Positions 34,657 to 45,992 of a stretch of 64,000 nt of DNA are shown here, in pieces; position 1 is the first letter of the stretch; each line of letters starts with the position of its first letter. Made by a program: the position numbers and the translations under genes. Where the stretch lies: contig JAHWDD010000003.1 in the NCBI GenBank assembly GCA_023897205.1, forward strand, positions 4,963,665 through 5,027,664, given 5' to 3'. This DNA comes from Exophiala sp. HKRS030. Taxonomy: Eukaryota > Ascomycota > Eurotiomycetes > Chaetothyriales > Herpotrichiellaceae. The notes beneath the pieces are model-generated. The model did not search any database. It was not told the DNA's origin and worked only from the letters and a program-made list of their open reading frames with translations.

Positions 34657-35995
34657 TCATGGCTCATTCTTATAACCATCCAAGAATTTGATGGTCAAGG
34701 TATTCAAAGTTTCCTTTTGAATCTTTTCCCTTCCGGCCGCCTTGAGTCGATCAACGTCCTGTCTACAATCCAGGTACAACCCACGAAGTTCTTTGGCATT
34801 CCCCGTAGCTAGGTACGCACAAGTTGCACTACAGACCCAGAAAAGGGACAGGTAAGTATTGGCAAAAGTGATTCTTAAAAGCAGACAAGGGTGCGAAGGG
34901 AAAACGTCAAAACTTACCCACAAAGTTCGGGACCGTCCTTGAATAAACTTCTGAAGTCCGTTCCATGTTGTGTCAAGTGAGGATACTTTTCCAACATTTG
35001 TGGTGTTGCTTCTTCTGTTCGGTTTTGGAGGGCGCGTAGTTAGCCTTTTGTCCCTTGTTTGTAGTGGACGGACTCTCCGGGAGCCGTTCCCTCCCCTTCA
35101 TGCTGGGCAGAAAAAAAGTTGGAACTTACTTGCGGCCATTGCGGTATAAACTCCACCGGGATGAAGAGCGTATGTTTGAATGTTTAGATTGTCCAAGTCG
35201 AGTTCCTCTTGTAGGGTCGAAATGGCACGTGCATCAGCGCACTTGCTGGAATTGTAGCCGATTGCAAAAGGAAAATCGACGGTCGCCGCACGAGATGCAA
35301 TGTCGATTATGATTCCGGAATTCCGTTCTCTCATACTGGGTAGGACGTGCCAGATTGTAGCCATGTGCTGTAAACACACACACATTAAATCTCTGATCAC
35401 CACCTTTGAAGTACCATTATTCAGGAAGGGAGGACTGGCCAAGGGTAACAACTCACACTCTTGAAATTGACCTCGATCGTTTTCCAAAATTGTTCAAAAC
35501 TCTCATTCCATTGGGGTTTACCTGGTGAGACACCGGCGTTGTTGACGAGGATACTGTTGTGTAATCGTCAGAGATGAGACAAAATCAAACAAATCACACA
35601 AAACCAGTCATTTACTAGATTTGGTTTCCTCTCTCGTCGAGAAGGAAAGGGTCAACTTACTCGATAGGTCCCAAATCCTTGACGATCTGATCCAAAACCG
35701 ATCTCAGACGGGCGATGTCGGTGACATCGCAAGTATAAGTGTTGGCTTTGACCCCGTCGTACTTTTCGCATATCCCTTTGGTTTCGCTTAGTGGTTCCGC
35801 CAACAAGTCGATGATTGCCAGGTTCGCTCCGGAATTGGCGAGGTTTTCTGAAATGGCTCGACCTATACCTCTGCCGGCTCCGGTGACCACGGCGACTTTA
35901 CCCTTGTTGGCACCCTTCAAGGCCTCTGGCTTGATGGGACCGTACGGTTCATGTTTGAGAGGGGGGTCGGAAAAACCAAACTTGGAGGCGTCCAT
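34657..35995 (-). CDS. short-chain dehydrogenase/reductase
   Basis: NAD(P)-dependent oxidoreductase acting on alcohols or ketones. Five exons (35995-35661, 35553-35457, 35367-35130, 35014-34918, 34873-34657) give 327 residues. The Rossmann glycine motif TGAGRGIG lies at about residues 39-46, the DV cofactor motif follows (CDVTD), the junction of exons 1-2 creates ILVNNAG, and the catalytic YNSSK (Tyr-x-x-x-Lys) and HPGGVYT follow in exon 3. The 97-nt exon 4 and the last exon encode the substrate-side C-terminus. No peroxisomal signal (ends KNEP). Same strand as and 0.65 kb downstream of the CoA ligase gene, so probably part of the same catabolic set; could oxidise an alcohol made by the P450s (inference). 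Confidence 0.85.
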
Positions 35996-36649
35996 GGTTG
36001 TATGCTCCTGGGTATGGGTGTATTGACGTTATGGATAGAGACCGATTGACGACCGGAACAAAAATACTGTCCAGTGTACTGTCCAAGACGAATGGTCAAA
36101 AAAAGATTGATCGTTTTTTGTTGGACGTCTGTGTCTCCGGTCGAACCGTTCGACTTCTCACCCACCTTCAACAAGAACCCATTTCCCATGTCAAATGTCA
36201 CGGCAAAATATGGGAGTCATGGTCACATCCCACATGCAAGTCGTCGGGTCATTACCCCACATCCGCCTTGCTGTAATACAAGTACAAGCAAGCCATGGAG
36301 TTGTACAACAAAGGGGGGCGGGGAAGATGGAAAAGGTGGATGAAGTGATGAATTGTTGGACTGTGGGGTAAAAAATTGACTTGGGCACCAATGCTCAGCC
36401 TCGCCTTCTCCAAAAAACTGAGGTCTGTGTACGAATACGAGTACGAGTAGTACAGCCTGATGGATGTGATGATTACGTTTTCCTCTTATTTGATGCGAAG
36501 AGAGAGAGGGGGGGATGATCAACGGGATATCCTTGTGATTGTAATTGTGATGAGGGGAATTAGACCTTCAGGGATGTAGTAGTATTCGTTACTGTCTTGT
36601 GTGTGTCTAATTTTTTGTATGTGTAGCCCTCATCTAATCATCCCAACCA
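35996..36649. promoter_or_regulatory. SDR promoter region
   Basis: 0.65 kb between the SDR start and the CoA-ligase stop, both on the minus strand. Contains ACGAATACGAGTACGAG-like repeats near 36430. No gene seen. Confidence 0.4.
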
Positions 36650-38577
36650 CTACAACTTCGCTCTAGGAGAACTCTTCTTCTCATTTTCCACCCATTCCTT
36701 CAATACGTTTCTCATGACCTTTGCATTGACGTTCCTTGGGATCTCATTCACGAACCTCACCCCTCCTCGAAGACGTTTGTGGTTGCTGACTTTGGCGTTC
36801 AAAAAGTCGTGAATGTCTTTTTCGGAGAGTGAAGGCTTCGAAGCGACGATGTACGCCCGAGGGAGGTCATTGCCGTTGCCGTCGGGTACGCCTATGACTC
36901 CGATATCCGCGACGCCAGGACATTGTCCCAGTATGGCTTCAATTTCTGTGGGAGATATCTGATGAGACTTGTATTTGAGTAATTCCTAAGAAACCGAAAA
37001 AATGTGTCAATTAAATCATATGCTCGTCCGGGAATATATCGAGGTTGATATTGTTATTTGTAAATTGAGATGAGGCTACCCACCTTTGATCGTCCCACAA
37101 TGTACAATTTACCATCTTCTGAGAAATAGCCGATGTCACCACTTCGGAACCACCCATCTTGAGTGAATGCTGACTTCGTGGCTTCTGGGTTCTTGTAGTA
37201 TTCTCGAATCATGTTCGGACCTGAAAGAGAACCACTCGTGCGTCAGTATTGTTCCCGCGGTATCTGGTGGCTCTCGTGTAAGATTAAAGGACATACCTTT
37301 ACAACATAACTCCCCGGGTTGACCTGGACCAAGCCTCTTGCCTTCCGCGTCGATGATGATGGCCTGCATATTGGGTAATAATCGTCCCGAACTGCCTTCT
37401 GTGCCTGTCTCCATCGGGGCAGGCTGTGCGGCACCGGTCGTGGTCTCGGTCATTCCCCAATTCACCCGCATGATGACACCCTCGGGCAACATCTTTTGGA
37501 CTTTGGCTTGTAGCTCTTTAGGCAGGGGAGACGCTCCACTCATGACGAACCTGAACCCGGCCAGGTCTTCCTTGCTGCATTCGTTGGAGATTCGATTCCA
37601 GATGGCCGGGACCATGAAGAATGTCGAAAGACGGTATTTGCGGATACATTCGATCAGGTAAGGGAAGTCGAATTTCTTGAACATGTACACTTGCATGCCG
37701 CACTGCATGGCCATCATGGTCTGTACGGTGATGCCGAGAACGACGGCGTTTTGCATGATGCCCGGCATGCGGAGGTATTCTCCTTCGCTGATGGCCTTGG
37801 TGGCGAAATGGTCGAAATGATACGCCATTTGTAAAAGGTTTGCTACGATATTGTAATGCGTGATTTTTACGCCTGTGTTTCGAAACTCAACGTTAGGTGC
37901 GCACTTTGGATACTGAGGTTTTGTGGATCGGTGGTGATGGTGATTGTGGCAAACTTACCCTTTGGTACACCCGTCGTGCCACTCGAGTAGACCAGACAAG
38001 CAGTGGTACTCTCAAGTTCAGCCTTGTCAGTTATCTTCCGCCACTGTAGGCATGAATTGCTAATAATGGATTTTCCGTTCGCGTCCACAATGTCTAGTGA
38101 TTCAGACATCATGGTCAGGATACGAATATCCTGGATTCCAGACTGAGCGACGGCTTCTCTGGCGACTTTTTGGGTCTGTGGAGAGCAGATCAGGATCTTG
38201 GGACTACTCAGCTTGAGTTGCCGAGTGAGTTCAAAGGCCGTGGCTGTCATCGGACACGTCGCGTGGATGCCCGCCGCACACAGAACGCCGAGTAGTGTCG
38301 GAGCGACCATGACTTGGTTCTCGACAAACGACAAAACAATATCCTCGCCGCCGCGCTGTTCGCCGATACCAAGATCCCGGAGACCTTGACCGATTCGACG
38401 TGTGAGGTCCCTCGTTTGTCCGAGGGTGACTTTTAGGTTCGGATTGAAACCATCGAGCCATATTGAATCCTTTTCTTTGAACCTTGTCCGCTCAAACAGA
38501 AATGTCAGGATATCTTGGTTTGGGATATCGATTTGATAATTGGACGTGAAAATCATGGTGACCTTGGGAAGTATCAA
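36650..38577 (-). CDS. 4-coumarate:CoA-ligase-like acyl-CoA synthetase, peroxisomal (C-terminal AKL)
   Basis: ATP-dependent ligase of the ANL superfamily that activates a carboxylic acid (phenylpropenoic, side-chain or fatty acid) to its CoA thioester. Four exons: 38577-37959, 37872-37297, 37220-37084, 36986-1 (36985)-36650; introns 86, 76 and 98 nt. Product is 548 residues from the likelier second Met (38556) or 555 from the first. Motifs: P-loop YSSGTTGVPKG (spliced), adenine motif WGMTETT, hinge region GWFRSGDIGY ... VGRSKELLKYK, and the C-terminal lysine in NAKVMRNVLKEW. It ends in AKL, a good PTS1 signal. Divergent from the racemase gene across 0.77 kb, pointing to shared control. Confidence 0.9.
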
Positions 38578-39346
38578 ACGGTGCTAAATATACTGCTGGA
38601 AATTATCAAACAACTCTTCAAGCCGTATTCGATGGAAACCGAAGCAAAGGACTCTGCCCCTGCTCTGCCCTAGGACACAAAGGTGATAATGTGTTTACAG
38701 CAAGGTCGAGGTTGAGGTCGGACGCCAAATCCCCAACAAAGACCACACAAGGCTGCACCGAGCCTTGTTGCGTAGGTACCTTGTCTGATCTCACCCTCTT
38801 CTGCCTTTTGATCTTCAACTTGACAGTACTTTGAAATGAGGAGACAAGAGATACGCTCTGTTACTCCTTCTTGCCTGGCTAAGGTAAATCTTGGAGTGAT
38901 GGTTCATTTGTCAACTCTTCCGACTTACAAAACACTCTCCAATCAATTCCATTCCAAAAAGGTAAGACGAAGTTACTCCATGCAAAAATACCGCCGACCC
39001 CTCCACGTCTGTGGAAAGAAAAACTTGGGGAAAGCCGCAGATTCAGTGGAGTAAAGAGGTCGGTTTGTATCTGTGCTCCGTACCTAGTCCAGCTACTGTT
39101 CCTCTGGAACGTGGGGCTCCAAAGGGGGAATCTGGACAACTGGGGCCAGGGCCACACCGAAACACCCAACACCATACATCCACAGAACAGACAACTTACC
39201 TAAGCTTCCACCTGGGTCGATATCACCTTGTTACAGAGAGTGTCCAGGCGTGGCAGATCCACGAGGCTGTAAAGTGCCTTTTGGAAAGGGAAGGCGTGTG
39301 AACATTCACGGCCACGGCCACCTTTTGGAGCTAGAGGGGCAAGAAA
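38578..39346. promoter_or_regulatory. divergent promoter, CoA ligase / racemase
   Basis: 0.77 kb between divergent start codons. No CCTCGG element was found here. It contains one-mismatch versions of the TACTCCGTA motif (for example TGCTCCGTA near 39075). No gene seen. Confidence 0.45.
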
Positions 39347-40899
39347 ATGGGGGCAAATACTCCGTTAAAGGGGATCAAAGGTGCGTTCTGTTTTATCCTA
39401 TAATGAGGTGTCCAAGAACGAAGAAACGAGAAGCCCTGGGGTCATTTTCATCTCGCCCGTCACTTTGAAGATTCGGTGATTGCTTTCCTCGTTGGTGTCA
39501 GCATGGTCGATTTGCAACGGACTCTTGAAATGTCACCATTGGTGTTGGGTTCTGTCTTTCAAGGCCCAATTTTCAAAATGAATCGATGTACAAAATCATG
39601 CCAGACGAGAAACTGACACGATTGTTTTCCCTCACACACACACAGTCCTCGAACTAGGTGGTCTAGCACCATCTCCTTTTGCCGGGTAAGCAAACTCACC
39701 ACGCCTCCTGACATCCACCACTCAGTCACCGCACATACTCGTTATGGGTGACAGGTGTCCTTGTTGTTGTTGTTGGATTTTCCAACACAGACAAACCAAA
39801 GGAAAGAATCTCGACTAACCACACAACTGGATACAGACTCGTTCTCGCCGACTATGGAGCCGACGTCGTCCGGGTCGACCGACCGACCGAAGTGTTTGGT
39901 CCACCACGAGACACTCTGTGCCGGCGCAAACGGTCCATCGTGATCGACCTGAAATCGCCTTCTTCACGCGACGCGTTTCTGGCGCTGGTCAAGGTCGCCG
40001 ACGTCCTCATCGACCCCTACCGACCGGGCGTCATGTCCCGGTTGGGTCTCGGTCCCGAGACCCTCGCGAAGCTCAACCCTCGTCTCATCTACGCCCACCT
40101 CCACGGGTTCCGGCCCGACGGGTTTTACGGAAAAGCGGCCGGCCACGACCTCAATTATCTCGCGGTGAGTGGCATCTTGAGCATCGTGGGCCGCAAGGAC
40201 GAAAAGCCTTCACCGCCCGCGAACATCCTGGGTGACTTCGCGGGCGGTGGGTTGGTCTGCGCCACGGGTATCTTGTTCGCGCTCCTCCACCGACACTCGA
40301 CCGGTCGCGGACAGGTGGTGACGGCCAACATGGTCGACGGGTCGACCTACCTCGCCACCTTCCCGCGGCAGCAACACGGTCACCTGAACATGGACCGTCC
40401 GCGGGGCGAGAACCTCTTGGACGGCGCCGCACCGTTTTACGAAGTTTATGAGACAAAGGACAAGAGGTTCGTGGCGGTGGGCGCACAGGAGCCACAGTTT
40501 TACGCTCAATTGTTGCGGGGGTTACGACTAGACAAGGAGAAGGATAAGTTGCCGGAGCAGTGGGACAGGACTCAGTGGCCGGTGATGAAGACGAGGTTCG
40601 AACGCATCTTCAAGACCAAGACAATGAACGAGTGGCGAGCCGTGTTTGACGGTACCGACGCCTGCGTGAGCCCCGTCCTCAATTGGGACGAGGTCGAAAG
40701 GCCGTACAAGCCTCTGGTCGAGTTGAGTGAGAGTCCCGGTTTGGACGTCAGTGTGCAGGAAGACTTTCCCGAAGTCAAAAAGGGTCAAGGGTGTAACGAG
40801 GTGCTGAGCGAGTGGGTTCCTGACGTACAGAAAAAGATGAGGGTCGATGATAGGACAAAAATCCTTTCAATGGTGAAGAGGAGAGATGTCAGACTATGA
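39347..40899 (+). CDS. CoA-transferase family III protein, alpha-methylacyl-CoA racemase type
   Basis: Inverts the C2 stereocentre of 2-methylacyl-CoAs so that beta-oxidation of branched, isoprenoid or sterol side chains can continue. Exons 39347-39380, 39646-39685 and 39837-40899 give 378 residues; the two first introns are long (265 and 151 nt) and the first two exons small. The N-terminus [36 protein letters not shown] is the canonical family start. The racemase catalytic pair is present: H128 in GHDLNY and D158 in GDFAGGG. These support racemase over CoA-transferase, which uses a different Asp. The C-terminus (DVRL) is not a standard PTS1. Third positions are strongly G/C. Converges with the first P450. 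Confidence 0.85.
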
Positions 40900-41241
40900 A
40901 AATAATAGTCCATGATGGCTTGAAAGGATTGTTTAATGTTGCATAGTCTGATGCGAAACGTGGATCCTGGCGTTGAGGTGTACTGTCAAAGTAATTGTCA
41001 TGTCGTCCATGGATCCATATCTGTGATTCCGTCGCTCATGATTCTTTCGTGTGCATACCTGAACTAACTCCAACTCGGTGCTTCTTGGGCACATCATATT
41101 CATGACTTTTGGCGGTTCTAACCCAGTCCCCCCCAGACACGCCATGTTCTCAAGGTCGTGTACGTATTCTCTGGTTATCTCGTTCTTTTCTTTCCCTCAT
41201 TTCTCATCAACGCGTGTTCTTGACAAGCCATCCAACAACCA
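40900..41241. terminator. convergent 3' region, racemase / P450
   Basis: 0.34 kb between two stop codons; nothing recognisable. Confidence 0.4.
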
Positions 41242-43155
41242 TCACGGAACATTCTCCATGGTCAATCTTGTCTCACCGTCAAACACGGTCAACTCTTTTC
41301 GAGCACGAGTAGCTTCGTCACGGATAATCTGCTCAATCTCGTTTGATCTCGGAATGAATCTGGCCTTGAACTGTTCGGGCCTCATATTCTCACTCTTTGT
41401 GAATGCGTCGATGCTGGTGTCAAGCTTGACTTCGTTGCCCTGTTTTGTAGGAAATTAGTACTAATTAGTTTTACCGAAACCACAACAACAAATGCCAAAC
41501 GTCAGAAAAGAGTAAAAACTTACATGCTCATCCAAGCCGGGTTTCATTTCAAAAGCCCAAAGCAGGGTAGCGATGGTCATGAACAGACCCTGTTCCGCCA
41601 AGGGTTGACCACTACATTGTCGACGACCCCAACCAAAAGCATTGTGTCCTTGCTTGGTGGGATAAGGTCTCTCGAGACGACCACCGTAGTATCGTTCGGG
41701 TCTGAATGTGTCGGGGTCCGGGAACTCTCTTGGATTGCGATGAATGGCCCACACGTTGCCAGTGATGGGGGTGCCCTTGGGGATGAAGTAACCACGGTAG
41801 ACGTCGTCCTGGATAGGGGCGTGTGGGATACCACCTAGAATGGTGACGGTTCTCCATCGGAGAGTTTCGCTCACGATAGCTTTGACGTACGGCAAAGAAC
41901 TTTCGTCGTTCCAGTCAGGCACTCTCTCCCTGCCCACTACCTTATCGAGCTCCTCGTGGGCCTTCTCCTGGACATCCTGGAAGACGCACATGGCCAAGAT
42001 GAAGGCCAGGGTGGTACCGCTGGTGGTGTCGACGCCTCCACCGATGAGGTTGGAGGTCAAGGTGGCGATTTCTTCGTCAGTCAGTCCGCTCTGGGCTTGC
42101 TCCTTGAACAGGCGTTTCGCGAAGTTGTCTTCCGGCATCTGAGCACCTTCTTTGGACAGAGCGGCAAAGTACCTTTGCACGTGTTTCGAAATTGAAAGCA
42201 TCTGTTTGGGCCAAGGGTAGATCCAGTTGAGCAGTCTGGGGAGGTCGGCGAGGAAGGGGATGGATTCGATTATGTACAAGCCGGGAATGATGAGGTCGAC
42301 ACCTTCCATGACCTTCAGGGCCATCTGGCCGACGTAGTCGTTGATCTTGTCGATGCGACGACCCCAGCCGATGATCGAGACGACCGAGGTGGAGTACCGT
42401 TCGATCGATAAAACGTGGTCTTCAGGTCTTTCCATGAGATCTCGAACGAGTATCTTGGACTCGTTGGCCTGTACGTCGCGGAAGGGTCGGACAGCTTGGG
42501 TGCCCACGGCGGTGTGCTGTGGGGAAAAAACAAAAAGGTCAGAGAGACAGGTCTTTTTCTCCTGCTCGGCAGGGAGATAGCGAGAGAGAGCCACAAACAT
42601 ACCATGAGTCGCCTATGCAATCGCCATCGGTCACCATAGACAAGGCAGACTTGATTGTTTTCCGTGGCGTTGATCATGTCACCTGTGTCACTCGTCAAAA
42701 TGGCGGTCCGTGGGAGACAGGACAGAAAGGAGTAACTAACCCATGGCAATCATCCGAGGACGACTCGAGTAAATGTTGGCCTTCTTGTCAAGCAAGTCCG
42801 ATATCGACCAGATGTCGTTGCACATGATGGTAGGACGGTGACCCTGCCAGATTGTGATCATGGGGTCATTGTATTCCTTAGACCATCTCTCAAATTGGAT
42901 CCAAGGCTTGTACTTTTCAATCACGAAGAAGTTGCCGAAGAGCGGGAGAGGAAACGGGCCCGGAGGCATCTTTCGACGGAGACGAAGGACTCCGACATAG
43001 TCGACAAGGATCCAGAGGATAGGGATGGCGACGACACCGATAAGGGAGTATTTGAGGATGTCGACGGTGGTCAAAGGTAGGTTGGTACCTCCATGAGGGC
43101 TGAGCGTTTGGAGGACACCCATGTTGCCTTCGCGAAGTCGTCCTAAGAAGTTCAA
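41242..43155 (-). CDS. cytochrome P450 monooxygenase (microsomal, E-class)
   Basis: Heme-thiolate oxygenase. Exons 43155-42741, 42682-42603, 42516-41524 and 41439-41242 give 561 residues; introns 58, 86 and 84 nt (first donor gttagt). Order: N-terminal membrane anchor (about residues 33-53), proline-rich hinge PPGPFPLP, I-helix GGGVDTTSG, ExxR as ETLR, the PERY stretch (FRPERYYGG) and the heme loop FGWGRRQCSG with the Fe ligand C466. Resembles fungal group-I P450s that oxidise polyketide or terpenoid substrates; exact family not assignable. Its start lies 930 bp from the second P450, which is transcribed in the opposite direction. A second Met at residue 12 is a possible start. Confidence 0.9.
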
Positions 43156-44084
43156 AGGCTTGGTGGTTCTTCAGTCTGTTTATGGAATCGAGATCAACTT
43201 GTTTGCTTCGAATATTTATGGCATTCGAAATGATCAAAACAGCCGCTCAAGCCTCTCGAAGGTGATAAACCTACGCTCGGTGGATTTCTCTCATATAGAT
43301 ATCCGAGGTACTGTACTCTGGACACCACAACACATCCACGTTGCTAGAATCCCACTCACTCTGACTTGACAAAATCTGGGGCTTGTGTGGGTTCATGCGG
43401 GACTCTCTCCAGGGCTTTGGCACTTTCTGTGTTGGAGAAACACGCCGCGACGTCTTGCAGTGCTCGAGGCTGTGACTTGCCGTGTACGGAATAACAAGAG
43501 CACGGAGGACGTACGTGCTCCTGACTAACTTTGACGCATTCGTAGAACAAGCCCGCACACTGACTTCGAAGTGTCGAGCACAAGTCTCTTGACCAGACAA
43601 GCCAGTCTAGTTTCCAACCCGCATCAGACCACAGGCTACCTGAATTCTCTGACCCATGGCCAAGCCCGCACCTCTGGGGACAGGAGCCTCGCGATCCGGG
43701 GAAGAAATGGGATTCCGTGAGAGATCTTGCACAGTAACCGGGATAAATCCATCGTACTAGCTTCACCCACGAAACCCTGTGCGCCCAATATTAAAGGCAT
43801 TAGGCGAATAGCTGCCCGGTGCCGAGAAATCACAAGCCTGCTCTGGGGAATGTTCAAAAGTTTTCGCTTGTCGTAGGTTTACTTGGTGCCCGGATCTTGC
43901 ACCAGGAAAGTTGAGGGGCAGCTTCACCCGTCACAAGAGCCCAGAGTTCTGCCCACGGGGTGGTGAGTGGGTCAGGCGATTGTTCAACCCTCGGGTATAT
44001 CTAATGATGTCTCCCACTGCCTGGTGTTCGACGATCTCTGGTACTCGGCTGTGCTGGTATTGATATAGATGATATTGTAAAACA
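43156..44084. promoter_or_regulatory. divergent promoter, two P450 genes
   Basis: 0.93 kb shared by both P450s. It holds one CCTCGG element (43989-43994, within ACCCTCGGGTA) 91 bp upstream of the second P450 start. No gene seen. Confidence 0.45.
43989..43994 (+). promoter_or_regulatory. CCTCGG, possible FarA/FarB/Ctf1 site
   Basis: Six-base core of the fatty-acid-response element known from Aspergillus and Fusarium. A single copy is expected by chance about every 2 kb on both strands, so this is only suggestive. Confidence 0.25.
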
Positions 44085-45889
44085 ATGGCACAATTACAGA
44101 GCTTCCTTGCCAACGCAAAGACAGTGTCCCCGCTCGTGGTGGGATGTGGTCTCCTCGGGCTATGGGTCCTTTTCCAGTTGTTTTCCTACCTTCGAGATCC
44201 TCTGAGGGACATACCTGGTCCCTTTACGGCACGTTTCAGCAGACTGTGGTATCTGAAGGAAGTCGCCAGCGGTCGCTTTGAGAAGACCAACATCGCTCTG
44301 CATAAGAAGTATGGGCCGATTGTCAGGATCGCTCCACATTACTATTCCATCGATGACATGAATGCGATTTCGACCATTTATGGTCACGGCACACATTTCG
44401 TCAAGGTGGGTTAAATGTGTAGCTATGCGTTCGTGTGGAAGAAGACCCCCGGACATTATTGACGAGAAGTAGGGCAAGTGGTATATTGCCTCAGCGCCGC
44501 CGACTAACAAAGTACCGAATCTTTTCACTGAACTCGATCCGGACGTACACTCCGCCGTTCGACGAAAGGTGGCTTCATTGTACTCGATGACAAGCCTGGT
44601 CGCCATGGAACCCAATGCCGTCGAGTGTGCTCAATTGCTCATCGAGAAATTTACTTCATTGGCAGAGTCGGGCAAGCCAATCAACCTGCAAGTGTGGCTG
44701 CAGTACTTTGCATTTGACACCATTGCCCTCATCACTGTAGGTTCTCATCCTTTCCCCTCTTGAGAGCGTGCAGAAGATTGATCTCTCGTGTCATAAGCTG
44801 AGTAAAAGATTCGGCTTCCTGGACACCGGCGAAGACAATGGGGGAATGATTGATGCGTTGCACAAGTATCTCCTGTATCTTTCCCAGGTTGGTGTCATTC
44901 ACGAATGGCATTCGACCCTCAACTGGGTTATGTCTTTCCTGCCGAAGCAAGGCATGCATTATCTGGGAAGCTTTATGACGGATCAACTCGCCGAGGGTCA
45001 GCGACAAAGGCCAAAAGGAAGTCTTGAGAAGGATCAATCAAAGTCCACAGACGACTTTCTGACCAAATTGTTACGCATGAATGCTCTTCAGCCAGATAAG
45101 TTCACAATGGAAGACGTCTATTCGATTTGCATGACCAATATCGGAGCCGGATCCGACACCACTTCAGTCAGCCTTGCTGGTATTATGTACTGCTTCATGA
45201 AGAACCCAGAGGCATTGGAGAAGGTACGTGCCGAGCGTCTGCGGCATCGGAGTTCGCTAACGAAAAGCAGGTCAGGAAAGAGATCGACGAAGCAATGCAA
45301 GGTCGCGGGTCCGACGAGATGCTCAGCTTCCAAGAAGCGCAGAAGCTGCCATACCTCCAGGCGTGTATCAAGGAGGGATTACGTATGCATCCCGCTACCG
45401 GTCTGCCCATGGTTCGAGTGGTACCTAAGGGCGGGTCGACCATCGCAGGACGATATTTCCCGGCAAAGGTGCGTTATTGCATGAATCCTTGAATATAGGA
45501 TACTAACTCGAAATCAGACCGAAGTTGGTGTGAACAGCTGGGTGGCCCACGCCAACCAGAGCATCTTCGGTCCCGATGCGGAAAAGTTCAGACCAGAGAG
45601 ATGGCTTGAATCGGCAGAGAGGACATCAGATATGAACAGATACATTATGACAGCAAGTATCATCAAACGTTGCGGCAAGACATGTCCTAACCAGTCTTCA
45701 TAGTTCGGCGTCGGCTCACGTACCTGCATCGGCAAGAACATCTCGTTGCTCGAAATCTCGATCTTGATCCCTGAACTGGTGAGAAAGTTTAACTTCACAT
45801 TGACACACCCAGAACGTCAACTCGAGACCGAGAATGTGTGGTTTGTGAAACAAAAGAACTTGGATTGCTATGTGTCGCTCAGGAGGTGA
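44085..45889 (+). CDS. cytochrome P450 monooxygenase (pisatin-demethylase/CYP57-like)
   Basis: Heme-thiolate oxygenase. Six exons (44085-44405, 44473-44736, 44798-45223, 45271-45468, 45518-45652, 45704-45889) give 509 residues. N-terminal anchor (about residues 15-35), IPGPFTARFS hinge, I-helix GAGSDTTS, EGLR for ExxR, FRPERW, and heme loop FGVGSRTCIG with C456. Sequence between the helices resembles the pisatin demethylase / benzoate para-hydroxylase-like fungal group, which often acts on aromatic or phenylpropanoid compounds, fitting the 4CL-like ligase nearby. Intron 5 is GC-AG (gcaagt donor at 45653); every other intron here is GT-AG. Confidence 0.9.
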
Positions 45890-45992
45890 AATATGCGGTC
45901 TTGTCTAAGGTGGCGGCTGCAGATAAGCATAGGTTGTCAATGCGAAGCATAACCCCATCTGAGGATTTGTGAAGCTTCGGTACATAATCTCT

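Noticed and set aside
34657..45889. Classical secondary-metabolite biosynthetic cluster
   Set aside because: No polyketide synthase, peptide synthetase, terpene synthase or prenyltransferase; the set looks catabolic.
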